In this document: in pieces, positions 44,152 to 55,200 of the stretch
How the letters are laid out: each line of letters starts with the position of its first letter
Numbering within the stretch: the stretch's first letter is position 1
Source of the DNA: Cohnella sp. OV330
GTDB lineage: Bacteria; Bacillota; Bacilli; Paenibacillales; Paenibacillaceae
Assembly: GCF_900112065.1 (NCBI RefSeq)
Contig: NZ_FOKE01000003.1
Location: 265,838 to 329,837 of the forward strand
Length of the DNA: 64,000 nt
Direction: 5' to 3'
The notes under the pieces: generated by a model
What the model was told of the DNA's origin: nothing
The model's input: the letters and a program-made list of their open reading frames with translations, nothing else
The model's database searches: none
Translations under genes and position numbers: made by a program

Positions 44152-44310
44152 AAATAGCGCAATTTTGCGCTATTTGGAGCACTTCGTGAGCGGCAGGGGC
44201 GCAGGCGCAGGCCAAGGATAAGGGAGTAGCGCAATTTTGGAGACTCCCGTGAGCGGCGGGGTACAGGTGCGGGCCAGGGATTCGAGAATAGCGCAATTTT
44301 GCGCTATTCT
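44152..44310. repeat. second copy of the 72-bp GCGC-hairpin repeat family
   Basis: ATAGCGCAATTTTGCGCTAT-type hairpins occur at 44152-44175 and 44286-44309. A truncated one at 44226-44240 has lost its right arm. The first two are 72 bp apart, the third 62 bp after the damaged copy. The connecting sequence (GAGCACTTCGTGAGCGGC...) matches the length but only part of the sequence of the 8415 array. No gene lies in 44091-44400. Confidence 0.8.
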
Positions 44311-44400
44311 ACAGCATCGCTTAAGCGGTAGAGGGCCAGGTGGGAGCCGCGCAAGCGAGCTCTTAGCAGGACCGCATGAACGACCAGTTGCGATGTCCGG

Positions 44401-45564
44401 TCAGACCGGCGTGCCCACCGGCGCGACCGACTTGCGGACGATCAGCTTGTTCGGCGTGATGATCTTGCGGCGCTCCTGCTTGGGATTGTCGATGATCGAC
44501 GCGAGCAGGCGCGCGGCTTCCTTGCCCATGAGCTCTTCTTCCTGGCTGATGCAGGTCGGAGGGACGCTCGACAGCGCCGACAGCTCGTAGTTGTCGAAGA
44601 AGACGATCGACAGCTGCTCGGGGACCTGGATGCCGATCTCGCGGGCCGCCTCGATCACCGTCAATCCGACCGCGGCGTTGATGGCGAAGACGGCCGTCAT
44701 GTCCGGGTTTTGCCGCAGGAAGGCTTGAATCTCCTCCTTGATCTCCGGATCCGCGACGCCGTCCTTCAGCACGACGTTGATCCGCTCGCCGTCGAAATGG
44801 TGCAGACGAAGCCGATGCTCGACGGGAATCTGATGCTCCGCCAGCGCCTTCTCATAACCGACCAGACGGTCCTCGATGCTCGTCGTCCCCTGATAAGGCG
44901 TCGAGATGAAGCCGATCCGGTTATGGCCGTTTTCGATCAGATGCGCGGTCGCTTTGTGGGCGCCGTCCACGTTGTCCGAACAGACGCAGTTCGTCTCGAT
45001 CCCCCGGAGGTAGCGGTCCACCACGACCAGCGGAAATTCGTTCAGCGTAAGCCGCAGAATTTCCTCGCTATAGGACTCTCCGTCGACCGGAAAGACGATA
45101 ATGCCTTTCACGCCGAGCTGAATGACTTCGCGCAGCACTTCTTTTTCGGTTTCCTGGGAATCGTCGGTCTTGCAGAAAAGCAGCCGGTAATTCAGCTTGG
45201 TCAGCTCGCTCTCGATGCCGCTGAGCAGGTGGGCGGTAAACGTGTTCCCGAGCCTGGGCATCAGGTAGGCGACGAGCTGCTTTTCCTCGCGGAGCGAAGG
45301 CTCGCCCTCCTGATACAGCTTGGGCTCCCCCGCGAGATCGCGCGAGACGAAGGAGCCTTTGCCCTGGATCCGATAGATCAGGTTGTCCTCGATCAATTGC
45401 GCGAGCGCGTTTTTCACGGTAATTCTGCTGACGTTGAATTGCTCCGCGAATTCGTTTTCGGAGGGCAGCCGGTCTCCGGGCTTCCACACCTTGTCCGATA
45501 TTTGCTTAAATACGTAATCGCGTATTTGCGTGTATAACGGGACCCGCTGCACGGCTTTGTTCAT
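44401..45564 (-). CDS. GntR/LacI-hybrid transcriptional regulator (AraR-like)
   Basis: 387 residues. The N-terminal winged helix of the GntR family covers about 1-75 (PLYTQIRDYVFKQISDKVWK, PSENEFAEQFNVSRITVKNAL). The C-terminal part (about 95-380) is a periplasmic-binding-like sugar sensor (ITVIEAAREIGIQVPEQLSIVFFDN). This is the layout of AraR-type sugar repressors. ATG 45564 has TTAGGAG upstream; an ATG six codons earlier does not. Divergent from the alpha-mannosidase, it most likely represses the mannoside locus until a mannose-containing ligand is bound. Confidence 0.92.
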   Translation of the reverse strand: MNKAVQRVPLYTQIRDYVFKQISDKVWKPGDRLPSENEFAEQFNVSRITVKNALAQLIEDNLIYRIQGKGSFVSRDLAGEPKLYQEGEPSLREEKQLVAYLMPRLGNTFTAHLLSGIESELTKLNYRLLFCKTDDSQETEKEVLREVIQLGVKGIIVFPVDGESYSEEILRLTLNEFPLVVVDRYLRGIETNCVCSDNVDGAHKATAHLIENGHNRIGFISTPYQGTTSIEDRLVGYEKALAEHQIPVEHRLRLHHFDGERINVVLKDGVADPEIKEEIQAFLRQNPDMTAVFAINAAVGLTVIEAAREIGIQVPEQLSIVFFDNYELSALSSVPPTCISQEEELMGKEAARLLASIIDNPKQERRKIITPNKLIVRKSVAPVGTPV

Positions 45565-45636
45565 CGTTAACACTCCTAACATTATCTATGACAAATATAT
45601 AACTTAACGCCTGGGTTGTACAGTTATATTCCTCAA

Positions 45637-45696
45637 TTTACAGGTTGGCATGAACATGATAATATTTTATTACAAGCTTGTTATAAATTATACAAG
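45637..45696 (+). promoter_or_regulatory. promoter and candidate GntR operator before the alpha-mannosidase
   Basis: TTTACA (45637-45642), 17 bp, TAATAT (45660-45665). Just downstream are the palindrome ACAAGCTTGT (45672-45681) and a CTTGT...ACAAG dyad (45677-45696). The half-site ACAAG recurs before the importer genes at 48413-48495, which makes it a plausible repressor target. Confidence 0.5.
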
Positions 45697-45733
45697 TTAA
45701 ATCAAAAAAAGAAATGTAACGGGAGGGGCAGAG

Positions 45734-48412
45734 ATGGAGAAAGCGACGGTACACGTCATTTCGCATTCTCATTGGGATCGGGAATGGTACATGCCGTTCG
45801 AAAAGTTCCGGATGCGGCTCGTGAAGCTGATCGACGACGTGCTGGACTTGCTTGAAGCGGAAAATAACGGCTTCGCGTTTTTTCATCTGGACGGGCACGT
45901 GCTGCTCGTCGACGATTATCTCGAGATCCGCCCCGAGCAGGAGGGGCGCCTTCGCGCCCTTGTCAGGCAAGGCAAGCTGAGCATCGGTCCTTGGTATGTG
46001 CTGCAGGACGCGTTTCTGACGAGCGGCGAGGCGCAGATCCGCAACATGCAGCTCGGCCTGGCGCGCGCCGAGGAGCTGGGCGGCGCGACCGAGGTCGGCT
46101 ACTTTCCCGATACGTTCGGCAACATCGCCCAATCCGCGCAGCTGCTGCAGGGTTTCGGGATCCGGCATGCGGTGTTCGGCCGCGGGATCAATGCCATCGC
46201 CGAGAACAACGGCGTCCGCAATACGGACAGCTCGGGCTACCCGTCGGAGCTGTGGTGGGCGTCGCCCGACGGCTCGCGGGTACTGTCCGTATTCCTGGCG
46301 AACTGGTACCACAACGGCATGGAGCTGCCGACCGATCCGGCGCGCGCCGCGGAGCGGGGCAGGCAGGCGCTCGACAACGTCGAGCGGTTCGCCACGACGC
46401 CGGATCTGCTGCTTATGAACGGCTGCGACCACCAGCCCGTCCAATCCGACGTAGGGCAGGCCATCGCGGCGCTGAACGAGGGCTTGCCCGCGTACCGGTT
46501 CGTCCACAGCCGGTTCGCGGACTACTTCGACAGGCTGGAGGCGCACGGCTCCCCGTCCGCGACGGTCGCGGGAGAGCTGATCGGCGAACGGACCGACGGC
46601 TGGACTACGCTGGTGAACACGGCCTCCTCGCGCATGTACCTGAAGCAGTGGAATGCGCGCGTCCAGGGCGAATTGGAGCGTTGGACCGAGCCTTTTGCCG
46701 CGATCGCCGGCCTGCTGGGGCAGGAATACCCGGCCGCCTTCTTGAAGCAGGCTTGGAAGCTGCTGCTCCAGAACCATCCGCACGACAGCATCTGCGGCTG
46801 CAGCGTCGACGAGGTTCATGAAGAGATGGTGACGCGCTTCATGAAGAGCGCGCAAATCGCGGAGTCGTTGAGCCTTGAAGCGATGACCTATATCGCCGAT
46901 CGCACGGATACGTCCGCGTTCGCGGCGCAGGAAGAAGGCGCGCCGGCCGACATCCATCCGTTCGTCGCGTTCAATCCGCTTGGTTGGACGCGAGACGAAT
47001 GGACGACGGTCGACATCGACGCCGAAGCCGAGCTTGCGCCAGATCGGTACGCGCTGCTGGACCGCGACGGCGCCGAAGTCGCGTACGCCTGGGAGGACCT
47101 CGGCTGGATCAGCGGATTCACGCTGCCGGACGACCGGTTCCGGATTCCCTGGCGGAAAAGGAGATACCGGCTGACCTTCCTCGCGAGCGGGATTCCGGGG
47201 ACGGGGCACGCAGTCTTTGCCTGGGTGCGGCGGGCTGGCGATAAAGCCGCGACAATAAGGGACGAAGGCGAAGCCGCATGCGTCCTGGAAGCAGATTCGG
47301 CGATTTTAGAAAACGCTTACCTGAGGATCGTGGCGGATGCCGGCGGCATGTTGACGCTGGAGGACAAGGCAACCGGCCAAGTGTACCGAGATCTCCTGGC
47401 GCTCGAAGACAGCGGCGATATCGGCAATGAGTACTTGTACCGCGCCGCCGAGGACGCCCGGCCGATCGTGACTGGCGAGGATCCCGTCCGACTGGAGGAC
47501 CGTTCGACCTTCGGCTGCGCGCGTCTCGTCATCCGGCACCGGCTCGAACTGCCGGCGGAGCGCGAAGGGAGCGGACGGTCGCCGCGCACGATCCGTCAGG
47601 AGGTCGAGGTCGTCGTCAGCCTAAGGAACGGCGCCAAATATGCGGAGATCGAGGTTAGCTTGGACAATGCGGCGAAGGATCACCGGCTGCGCGCGCTGTT
47701 CCCGAGCGACGCGGATACCGAATTCGTCCATGCGGACGCGCCGTTCGACGTGGCGAAACGCTCGATCGCGCCTTGGGAAGGCTGGCGCAATCCGTCGCGC
47801 AACGAGCGGATGCAGTCGTTCGTCGACTTGTCCGACGGCGTGCGGGGCTTGGCGATCGTCACGGAGGGACTGCCGGAGTACGAGGCGCTTCGCGACGGGC
47901 GGGGCACGATCGCGCTGACACTTCTCCGCTGCGTGGGCGAGCTTGGCGACTGGAATTATTTTCCTACTCCGGGCGCGCAATGCCTGGGGCCCTACAGCTG
48001 CCGATTCGCCATCGTGCCCCATGGCGGCGACTACCGCGAGGTCGTCCGTACCGCCCAAGCGTTCAACGCGCCGCTGCGGGCGGTACCGACCGGCGTTCAT
48101 GGCGGGGCGCTGCCTCCGGCGCTGTCTTGGGCGAGCGTCCATTCGCCCGGCGGCGCCGTCGTGACGACCGCGCTCAAGCGGGCGGAGGATGCCGGCGGCG
48201 TCGTGCTTCGGCTGGTCAATCTCGGCGAGTCGGAGGAGGAAGTCGAGGCGACGGGACATCTGTTCGACCGCGCATCGGCCGTCAGCGAGCGGATGCTGAA
48301 CGAGCGGGAGGTGGCTCCCGTACCGGTCGAGGCGGGACGGATCGCCTTCAAGCTCGCGCCGAAGAAGATCTTGACGCTAGGCCTTGAAGGAACATTCGCG
48401 GAGTTAAAATAA
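45734..48412 (+). CDS. GH38 alpha-mannosidase
   Basis: 892 residues, cytoplasmic. HVISHSHWDREWYMPFE (residues about 8-24) has the zinc-binding His and Asp; GYFPDTFGNIAQ (near 122-133) holds the nucleophilic Asp of PDxFG; LLQNHPHDSICGCSVDEVH (near 348) completes the metal site. A C-terminal beta domain of about 450 residues follows, as in bacterial MngB and eukaryotic class II enzymes. It removes alpha-linked mannose from imported oligosaccharides or glycosides. GGGAGGGG precedes the ATG. It is divergent from its presumed repressor. Confidence 0.95.
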   Translation: MEKATVHVISHSHWDREWYMPFEKFRMRLVKLIDDVLDLLEAENNGFAFFHLDGHVLLVDDYLEIRPEQEGRLRALVRQGKLSIGPWYVLQDAFLTSGEAQIRNMQLGLARAEELGGATEVGYFPDTFGNIAQSAQLLQGFGIRHAVFGRGINAIAENNGVRNTDSSGYPSELWWASPDGSRVLSVFLANWYHNGMELPTDPARAAERGRQALDNVERFATTPDLLLMNGCDHQPVQSDVGQAIAALNEGLPAYRFVHSRFADYFDRLEAHGSPSATVAGELIGERTDGWTTLVNTASSRMYLKQWNARVQGELERWTEPFAAIAGLLGQEYPAAFLKQAWKLLLQNHPHDSICGCSVDEVHEEMVTRFMKSAQIAESLSLEAMTYIADRTDTSAFAAQEEGAPADIHPFVAFNPLGWTRDEWTTVDIDAEAELAPDRYALLDRDGAEVAYAWEDLGWISGFTLPDDRFRIPWRKRRYRLTFLASGIPGTGHAVFAWVRRAGDKAATIRDEGEAACVLEADSAILENAYLRIVADAGGMLTLEDKATGQVYRDLLALEDSGDIGNEYLYRAAEDARPIVTGEDPVRLEDRSTFGCARLVIRHRLELPAEREGSGRSPRTIRQEVEVVVSLRNGAKYAEIEVSLDNAAKDHRLRALFPSDADTEFVHADAPFDVAKRSIAPWEGWRNPSRNERMQSFVDLSDGVRGLAIVTEGLPEYEALRDGRGTIALTLLRCVGELGDWNYFPTPGAQCLGPYSCRFAIVPHGGDYREVVRTAQAFNAPLRAVPTGVHGGALPPALSWASVHSPGGAVVTTALKRAEDAGGVVLRLVNLGESEEEVEATGHLFDRASAVSERMLNEREVAPVPVEAGRIAFKLAPKKILTLGLEGTFAELK

Positions 48413-48415
48413 CCC

Positions 48416-48495
48416 TTTACAACCTATTGTTCTAAAAGTATAATCTCAATATACAAGCAACATATAAGTTTATAACAAATATAACAAGTTGTGAT
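48416..48495 (+). promoter_or_regulatory. promoter and operator region of the second importer operon
   Basis: TTTACA (48416-48421), exactly 17 bp, TATAAT (48439-48444): a near-consensus sigma-A promoter starting right after the mannosidase stop. Downstream are ACAAG half-sites (about 48453 and 48484, with ACAAGTTGT at 48484-48492), like those before the mannosidase, so the same GntR-type protein may control both. Confidence 0.65.
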
Positions 48496-48558
48496 GTTGG
48501 CGGTGTCCGGCAGAGGGGGAGGGAAGACGAAGCTTCGCGCCTCCTTAACAGCCGACAA

Positions 48559-48574
48559 TTGAAAGCGCTTCATG
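48559..48574 (+). promoter_or_regulatory. cre-like site before the second importer
   Basis: TTGAAAGCGCTTCATG contains the same 13-bp core (TTGAAAGCGCTTC) as the site at 15004 and resembles a CcpA site with one base missing. It lies about 36 bp before the permease start. Confidence 0.4.
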
Positions 48575-48609
48575 ATAGCGGTTACGAGAATACAAGCGAG
48601 GTGATCCGA

Positions 48610-49557
48610 ATGAACGCAGAACGACAGCGCGCCAAAAAGAAGGGGATCGCCTTCGAGCTCAACAAAAACGCGTTCCTGTATTTGATGGCGGTGCCAGGAC
48701 TGGTCGTCCTGTTCTTATTTAACTATATGCCCATGGCGGGCGTGCTGATCGCCTTCAAAAACTTCGACTTTTCCAAAGGGATCTTCGGGAGCGAGTGGGC
48801 GCGTCCGATCTACAACAACTTCGACTTCCTCTTCACCTCGGAGCAAACGTTCCGGGCGACGCGCAATACGATCCTGCTAAACCTGCTCTTCATCGCCTGC
48901 AGCACGCTCGTCGCGGTGGGGCTGGCGCTCCTGCTGAACGAGGTGAGGCGCAAGCTGTTCAAGAAATTCGTGCAATCCTTTACGCTTCTGCCTTTCTTCG
49001 TGTCCTGGATCGTCGTCAGCGTATTCGCCTACAGCATCTTCGCGTTCGATCAAGGCATGCTCAACCAGCTGCTGGGGTGGTTCGGGATCTCCAAGGTCAA
49101 CTGGTACAACGCGCCCCAGGCGTGGCCGGTCATCCTGACGCTGATCATGGTGTGGAAAAGCGCGGGCTACAACTCGATCCTGTACATCGCAACGTTGTCC
49201 GGCGTGGACACGAGCTATTACGAGGCGGCGGAGATCGACGGCGCTACGAGATTCAAGCAGATGCTCTATATCAGTCTGCCGATGCTGAAGCCGACGATCA
49301 TCATTCTGGTCCTGCTGGCGATCGGGCGCATCATGAACGCCGACTTCGGGATGTTCTACGGCATTATCGGCGACAATCCGAACCTGTACGCGACGACCGA
49401 CGTGCTGGATACCTTTATCTTCCGCAATCTCCGGGTCATCGGCGATGTCGGCATGGCTTCCGCGGCGAGCTTCTACCAATCCGTCATCGCGTTCGTCATC
49501 GTGCTCGCTTGCAATCGTTGGGCCAACAAATATCAGAACGGCTCAGGCCTGTTCTAG
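48610..49557 (+). CDS. ABC sugar permease, LplB type
   Basis: 315 residues, six helices. LVVLFLFNYMPMAGVLIAFKNFD (part) near the N-terminus and the EAA loop YEAAEIDGATRFKQMLYISLPM (part) are typical of LplB. ATG 48610 has GAGGTGA upstream; the longer frame starting at 48559 covers the cre-like site and is less likely. It pairs with the next permease and the lipoprotein at 50514. No ATPase is encoded nearby. Confidence 0.92.
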   Translation: MNAERQRAKKKGIAFELNKNAFLYLMAVPGLVVLFLFNYMPMAGVLIAFKNFDFSKGIFGSEWARPIYNNFDFLFTSEQTFRATRNTILLNLLFIACSTLVAVGLALLLNEVRRKLFKKFVQSFTLLPFFVSWIVVSVFAYSIFAFDQGMLNQLLGWFGISKVNWYNAPQAWPVILTLIMVWKSAGYNSILYIATLSGVDTSYYEAAEIDGATRFKQMLYISLPMLKPTIIILVLLAIGRIMNADFGMFYGIIGDNPNLYATTDVLDTFIFRNLRVIGDVGMASAASFYQSVIAFVIVLACNRWANKYQNGSGLF

Positions 49558-49569
49558 GAGGAGACGCAG

Positions 49570-50460
49570 ATGACTAACAAGCTCGGCCGTCTTCGGCTAT
49601 CCGACGCGCTCATTTATTTATCGGTATTCGCGTTTTCGATCGTATGCCTGCTTCCCTTTCTGATGGTCATCGGGGGCTCCTTCACGGACGAGCTGGAGAT
49701 TCAGGCGCACGGCTACCAGCTGTTCCCGTCGCACTTCAGCACGCAGGCCTACCACATCCTGTTCATTCAGTGGAAGGTGCTGGTGAACGGCTACAAGATC
49801 TCGACCATCGTCACGGTCGTCGGGACCGCGGCCAGCGTACTGATCTGCGCGATGCTGGCGTATCCCATGTCGCTCAAACGGGTGAAATACAGAAGGTTCC
49901 TGTCCGTCTACTCGATGCTGACGCTGCTGTTCAGCGGCGGCATGGTCCCGTGGTATATCATCTGCGTCAATTACCTGCACCTGAAGGACAACCTCGCGGC
50001 GCTCATCATTCCTTACTTGTGCAGCGCGTTTAACGTCTTCCTGATCCGCAACTACTTCGAGTCGCTGCCCGAGGAGCTGTCCGAGTCGGCCAAGATCGAC
50101 GGGGCGGGAGAAGCTACGATCTTCTTCAAGATCATCATGCGGCTGTCGACCCCGGTCATCGCGACCGTATCGCTGTTCATCGCGCTAACCTATTGGAACG
50201 ATTGGTACCTCGGCGTCATGCTGATCGACAGCAGCGACCTGCAGCCGCTGCAGCTGCTGCTGCGGTCCATCGTCTCCAACATCATGTTCCTGAAAACCTC
50301 GGACGCGGCGGCCCAGATGCTGTCTACCAAAGGGCTCGTGCCCTCCGAAGGAATCAAGCTCGCTACCTGCGTCCTGACGATCGGTCCGATCGTCTTCCTG
50401 TACCCGTTCGTCCAGCGATTCTTCATTAAAGGCATCATGATCGGGGCGGTCAAAGGCTGA
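49570..50460 (+). CDS. ABC sugar permease, LplC/YtcP type
   Basis: 296 residues, six helices. The EAA loop reads SESAKIDGAGEATIFFKIIMRL (part) and the C-terminus QRFFIKGIMIGAVKG is diagnostic of LplC/YtcP permeases. AGGAGGAG precedes the ATG, 12 bp after the LplB-like gene. Confidence 0.92.
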   Translation: MTNKLGRLRLSDALIYLSVFAFSIVCLLPFLMVIGGSFTDELEIQAHGYQLFPSHFSTQAYHILFIQWKVLVNGYKISTIVTVVGTAASVLICAMLAYPMSLKRVKYRRFLSVYSMLTLLFSGGMVPWYIICVNYLHLKDNLAALIIPYLCSAFNVFLIRNYFESLPEELSESAKIDGAGEATIFFKIIMRLSTPVIATVSLFIALTYWNDWYLGVMLIDSSDLQPLQLLLRSIVSNIMFLKTSDAAAQMLSTKGLVPSEGIKLATCVLTIGPIVFLYPFVQRFFIKGIMIGAVKG

Positions 50461-50513
50461 CTACTCTGGGGGTCAAACCCTTATGTAGAATATAGATGAA
50501 GGAGATTACGACG

Positions 50514-52109
50514 ATGAAAAAAAGAACCATTCGTCTGACGGGCGCGGTGCTGTCCGCACTCATGCTGGGGGGCGCGCTGACGGCGTGCAGCGGCGACAAC
50601 AATAACAACAACGGGAACGCCGCATCCTCTTCGGCGCCGGCCTCGGGAACCGCGTCTTCGTCCGCTTCGGCTTCCGCGCCGGCGGCGGAGCAGCTCGATC
50701 CGGTCACGCTCAAGATTTATTTCGCAGGCGACAAGAGACCTGCCACCGACGAAGTATGGAAGGCCGTCGAGGATTATACGAAAGACAAGCTGAACGCCAA
50801 ATTCGAAATCAACTTCATTCCTTTCAACGACTATGCCACGAAAATCAAGCTGCTGGCCACGTCCGGAGACGACTACGACATGAACTTCGACGCGGACTGG
50901 CTCGCCTACCCGCAGATGATCAACAGCTACCTGGACCTGAAGGATCTGCTTCCCAAGTACGCGCCGAATTATTACGGCCAGCTGCAGGAGCGCAACATGG
51001 TCGACTCGATCACGGCCGGCGGCAAGATCACGGCGATGCCGTGGACGCAGATCACCAACGACCACCCCTTTATCTCGGTAGACTTCAAGCAATCGGGCCT
51101 GGAGGGCAAGCTCGCTCAACCGGAGAACGGCTCGATCAAGACGGTCGAGGAGCTGGACGCTTTCTTGCAGGAAGCGAAAAAGGCATCGCCGACGAGCCAT
51201 ATCCTGGAGTGGGACGGCGGCCTGACCTACAGCAAGATTTTGTCGATGCTGGCGCCCAAGTACAACTATGCCGATCCCGTAGACGGTCTCTACGGCCTCA
51301 CCTACAAGCTGGACGATCCGGCGATGAAGCTCGTCCCGGTCGAGCAGACCGACTGGTACAAGGAAGCCGTCGCCTGGGCTAAAAAGTGGGCGGACGCAGG
51401 CATCATACCGAACGACCTCATGCTGAACCGCGACGCGCACGCCAACGAATCGAACAATCTGAAGGTCGCTGGATTCACCTCGAACGAATACATCAACTTC
51501 AACAACTTCCTGGGCAAGCCCGAGAACTTCTACTCGGAGCTGTATCCGGAAGGCAGCTACCTGAGACGCTCGCCGCTGGCCAACATGATGGCGATCAACA
51601 AAAACGCCAAAAACCCGGAAAGAGCGCTCATGTTCATGGACCTGATGGCGACCGACCAGCAGTTGTACGACATGGTGCTGTTCGGCATCGAAGGCAAGAC
51701 GTACGTCAAGAAGGGCGACGCCTACGTCTATCCGGAGGGCATGACGGCCGAGACCTCGAACTACATGGACTGGCAGGGACAATGGGGCTTCTGGCGCGAT
51801 AACCTGGTCAGGCCGACCGAATCCAGAACCGCCGAGGGCTGGAAGAACATCGCCGACTTTACGAATCAGCCGAACAGCCTCGTCACCAACCTCACCGGCT
51901 TCTTCCCGGTGACGGACGCGATCAAGAACGAGATCGCCAAGCGCACCGCGCTCACGACCGAAGCGGGCAAGCCGCTCATGTACGGCATCGTCAAGGACGC
52001 GGACAAAGCGCTCGCGGACTACATCGAAAAGCAGAAAAAAGCGGGCACGGACAAGATCGTGGCCGAGATTCAGAAGCAAGCGGACGCGTTCCTGGCCGCG
52101 AAGAAATAA
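50514..52109 (+). CDS. extracellular sugar-binding lipoprotein (LplA type)
   Basis: 531 residues. Signal peptide with lipobox ALTAC (Cys at residue 25), then an Asn-rich and a Ser/Ala-rich linker. The mature part contains ATSGDDYDMNFDADWLAYPQM (part) and DLMATDQQLYDMVLFGIEGK, typical of the family. ATG 50514 follows AAGGAG; an ATG six codons upstream does not. Probable ligand: a mannose-containing oligosaccharide, inferred from the flanking GH38 and GH2 enzymes. Here the lipoprotein comes after the permeases, unlike the first importer. Confidence 0.9.
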   Translation: MKKRTIRLTGAVLSALMLGGALTACSGDNNNNNGNAASSSAPASGTASSSASASAPAAEQLDPVTLKIYFAGDKRPATDEVWKAVEDYTKDKLNAKFEINFIPFNDYATKIKLLATSGDDYDMNFDADWLAYPQMINSYLDLKDLLPKYAPNYYGQLQERNMVDSITAGGKITAMPWTQITNDHPFISVDFKQSGLEGKLAQPENGSIKTVEELDAFLQEAKKASPTSHILEWDGGLTYSKILSMLAPKYNYADPVDGLYGLTYKLDDPAMKLVPVEQTDWYKEAVAWAKKWADAGIIPNDLMLNRDAHANESNNLKVAGFTSNEYINFNNFLGKPENFYSELYPEGSYLRRSPLANMMAINKNAKNPERALMFMDLMATDQQLYDMVLFGIEGKTYVKKGDAYVYPEGMTAETSNYMDWQGQWGFWRDNLVRPTESRTAEGWKNIADFTNQPNSLVTNLTGFFPVTDAIKNEIAKRTALTTEAGKPLMYGIVKDADKALADYIEKQKKAGTDKIVAEIQKQADAFLAAKK

Positions 52110-52213
52110 GACCTACAGCTTAGCATTCCCCGTACCGGGCTGCCGGCGGCGGTCGCGCCTCCGGCAGCTGCATGACCTGTACCTCTACCCTATTCGTAAA
52201 GGCGGTCAATGAA

Positions 52214-55200
52214 GTGGGAAAAAGTCGAAGCGGATTAAGGAAGTATGCATGGAGCGCGGCGTTCGCGCTGGGTCTCGGCGCGTTGCTGCTCGCGGCGGGT
52301 CCGTCGGGCAGCGCCTATGCGGCCGGGGATGTGACCTACCAGGCGGAAAACGGCGTTATCGGCGGCACTGCCGCCGTCACGGCGGACAGCAACGCGTCGT
52401 CGGGCTATAAGGTCGGCAATCTGAACGACGTCGGTTCGTACGTGCAGCTCAATAATGTAAGCGTCGCCAACGGGGGCACCTACACGATCACGATCCGTTA
52501 CTCCAACGGTTATCCGGATACCCGGACCAAGAGCCTATACGTCAACGGCGTCGACGTGGCGACGGTAAGCTTCCCGGCGACGGGCAACTGGAATATCTAC
52601 TCCACCGTAACGGCCAGCGTCTCGTTGAACGAGGGCAGCAACACGATCAAGATCCAGCGCGACAGCGCGGACAGCCCGGCCAGCGACATCGACAGCATTT
52701 TCGTGCCGGGCGCGACGTCGGCCTGGACGGTCGTGAACAATTACGGGCCGTATTACTACGTCAACTACTACTCCCCGGGCGGTACGATCGTCTACGACGG
52801 CGGGGCGACGGGCTACTACAACAACGACGTCCAATTCTCCGAGACGACGAACGACGCGATCGAGTTTACGTTGCACGGTACGGGCGTCCGCTGGATCGGC
52901 GCCAAGAACAACAATCACGGCAAGGCGAACGTGTATATCGACGGCGTGAGCCAGGGGCAAGTCGATACGTACGGTCCGGTCTGGGAAAAGCAGCTGGTTC
53001 TGTTCGAGAAGCGCAATCTCCCGGAAGGCGTGCACACGCTGAAGGTCGCCGTCAGCGGCACCAAGAACGCGGCGTCCACGGGGAACGCGATCGACTGGGA
53101 CGCGTTCGAGGCGATCCAGGGAGGCACCAAGTACGAGGCCGAGAGCGGCACGGTCGGCGGCGGCGCGGTAACCGCCTCGGATACGTACGCGTCGGGGGGC
53201 TCCAAGGTCGGGACGCTGAACAGCGACGGCGCGAACGTGCAGTTTGGCAGCGTGAGCACGCCGTCCGGCACGGGAGCGGGCTACTATGACGTGACGATCC
53301 GCTACTCCAACGGCTATCCCGACACGCGCACCAAGAGCCTCTACGTCAACGGGACGAAGGTCATGAGCGTCGCCTTCCCGGCGACGGGCAACTGGAACAT
53401 CTATAAGGAAGTCAAAGTCGCCGTCCATCTGAACGCGGGCTCGAACACGATCAAGATTCAGAAGGACAGCGCCGATGCGGGCGGCACCGACATCGACCGG
53501 ATCTACGTCGCGACGACGCCCCGCAAGACGAAGGTCGTCACGCCGACCTACGCGACGGAGGACGTCGTCATCTCCGACTTCGACGTCACCGACTATGGCG
53601 CGGACAAGACCGGCGCGGCCGACGCGACCGCAGCCGTGCAGAAGGCGCTCGACGATTGCTTCGTCATGGGCGGCGGCACGGTGTGGATGCCGTCGGGCAC
53701 GTACAAGATCAGCTCCACGCTTAAAGTGTATGCGTTCTGCTCCCTGCGCGGGGACTGGCGCGATCCGGACAGCGGCACGGGCAGCTACGGCACGGTCATC
53801 TCGGCGAACGTATCGAGCGATATCGGGGAACTGATCCGGCTGCAAGGCACGAACGCCGGCGTCGTCGGGCTCACGTTCTACTATCCGAACCAGAACCATT
53901 CGAATCCGATCGTCCCGATCAATTTGGGCTATGTCATTCGCGCAGACCAGGATGCGGCATCGATTCACAACGTGACGTTCCTGAACGCGTACAAGGGCAT
54001 TCTCGTCAGCGCGCTGCATGGCTTCGATACGTTCGACAACATCAAGGGCACGGCCCTGAACGTCGGCTTGGAGCTGCGGGAGACGGCGGCGGTCGATTCC
54101 ACCCAGAAGATCACGTTCAGCAATGCCTACTGGGCGAACGCAGGCAGCACTTACAACGCGCCCGTCAAGAGCGTGATCGACGCCTATACGCGCGCCAACG
54201 GAACGGCGTTCCTGTTCTCCGATAACGACGCCGTCCAGCATTACAAGCTGAAGGCTTCGGACTATAAGTACGGGATTCGGGACGTGGACGGACCGCGCGA
54301 CGGATCGTGGGCTTCCAACTTCGCGCTGCTCGATATCCAGAACACGGATTATGCGCTGAAAATGGAGTCGGGCTTCCGTAAAAACGCGGTGCTGCGGAGC
54401 ACGCTCTCCGGCAGCGTGAATTCGATCAACTTCAGCCGTATCAATACGTACGCGGAGCTGTTCGCGTCGAACAATACGCTGACGGGCACGACGACGGGCA
54501 CGGGACTCACCGTCTCCTCGCCGACCCCGGCGCCGCCGACATCCTATACGGAAGGCACGCCGAGCAAGACGACGAGCACGACGCTCTACGACGCGACCAA
54601 GGCGCCTTATTATGCGCCGTACGTCAAGGCGTCGCGCGGCAATCTGCCGACCGTGGACGCCACGTCGGCCATCCAGGCCGCGCTGAACGCGGCCGGCACG
54701 GCCGGGGGCGGCATCGTGTACCTGCCGCCGGGCTGGTACAAGGTGAGCACGCACCTGACGGTGCCGGCGAACGTCGAGCTGCGCGGCGCGAGCTCCACTG
54801 CCATCGAAGCCCGGGCGACCGGCGAAGGCACGGCGTTGTTCGCTTACGAAGGCGAGAACACGACGACGCCGACGACCGACACGGCCTTCATCACGCTGAA
54901 CGGCAACAAGGCTGGCCTTCGCGGACTGCGCGTCTTCTATCCGAACAATCCGATGAACACGTCGACCAACATCAAGAAGTTCCCGTATACGGTGCGGATC
55001 AACAATGCGGACGACGTCTACGTCGTCAACGTCGAGTTCGAGAACGCCTCCTACGGCCTCGATATCGCGAACGGCAGCGACCGTCACTTCGTCAAGCGGC
55101 TGTTCGGCTTCAGCGCCGAAAACTTCGTACGGGTCGGCACGAGCACGGAGGGCTGGATCGAGCAGATGCACGATCTGAACCCGACGTCCATGGACGGCGA

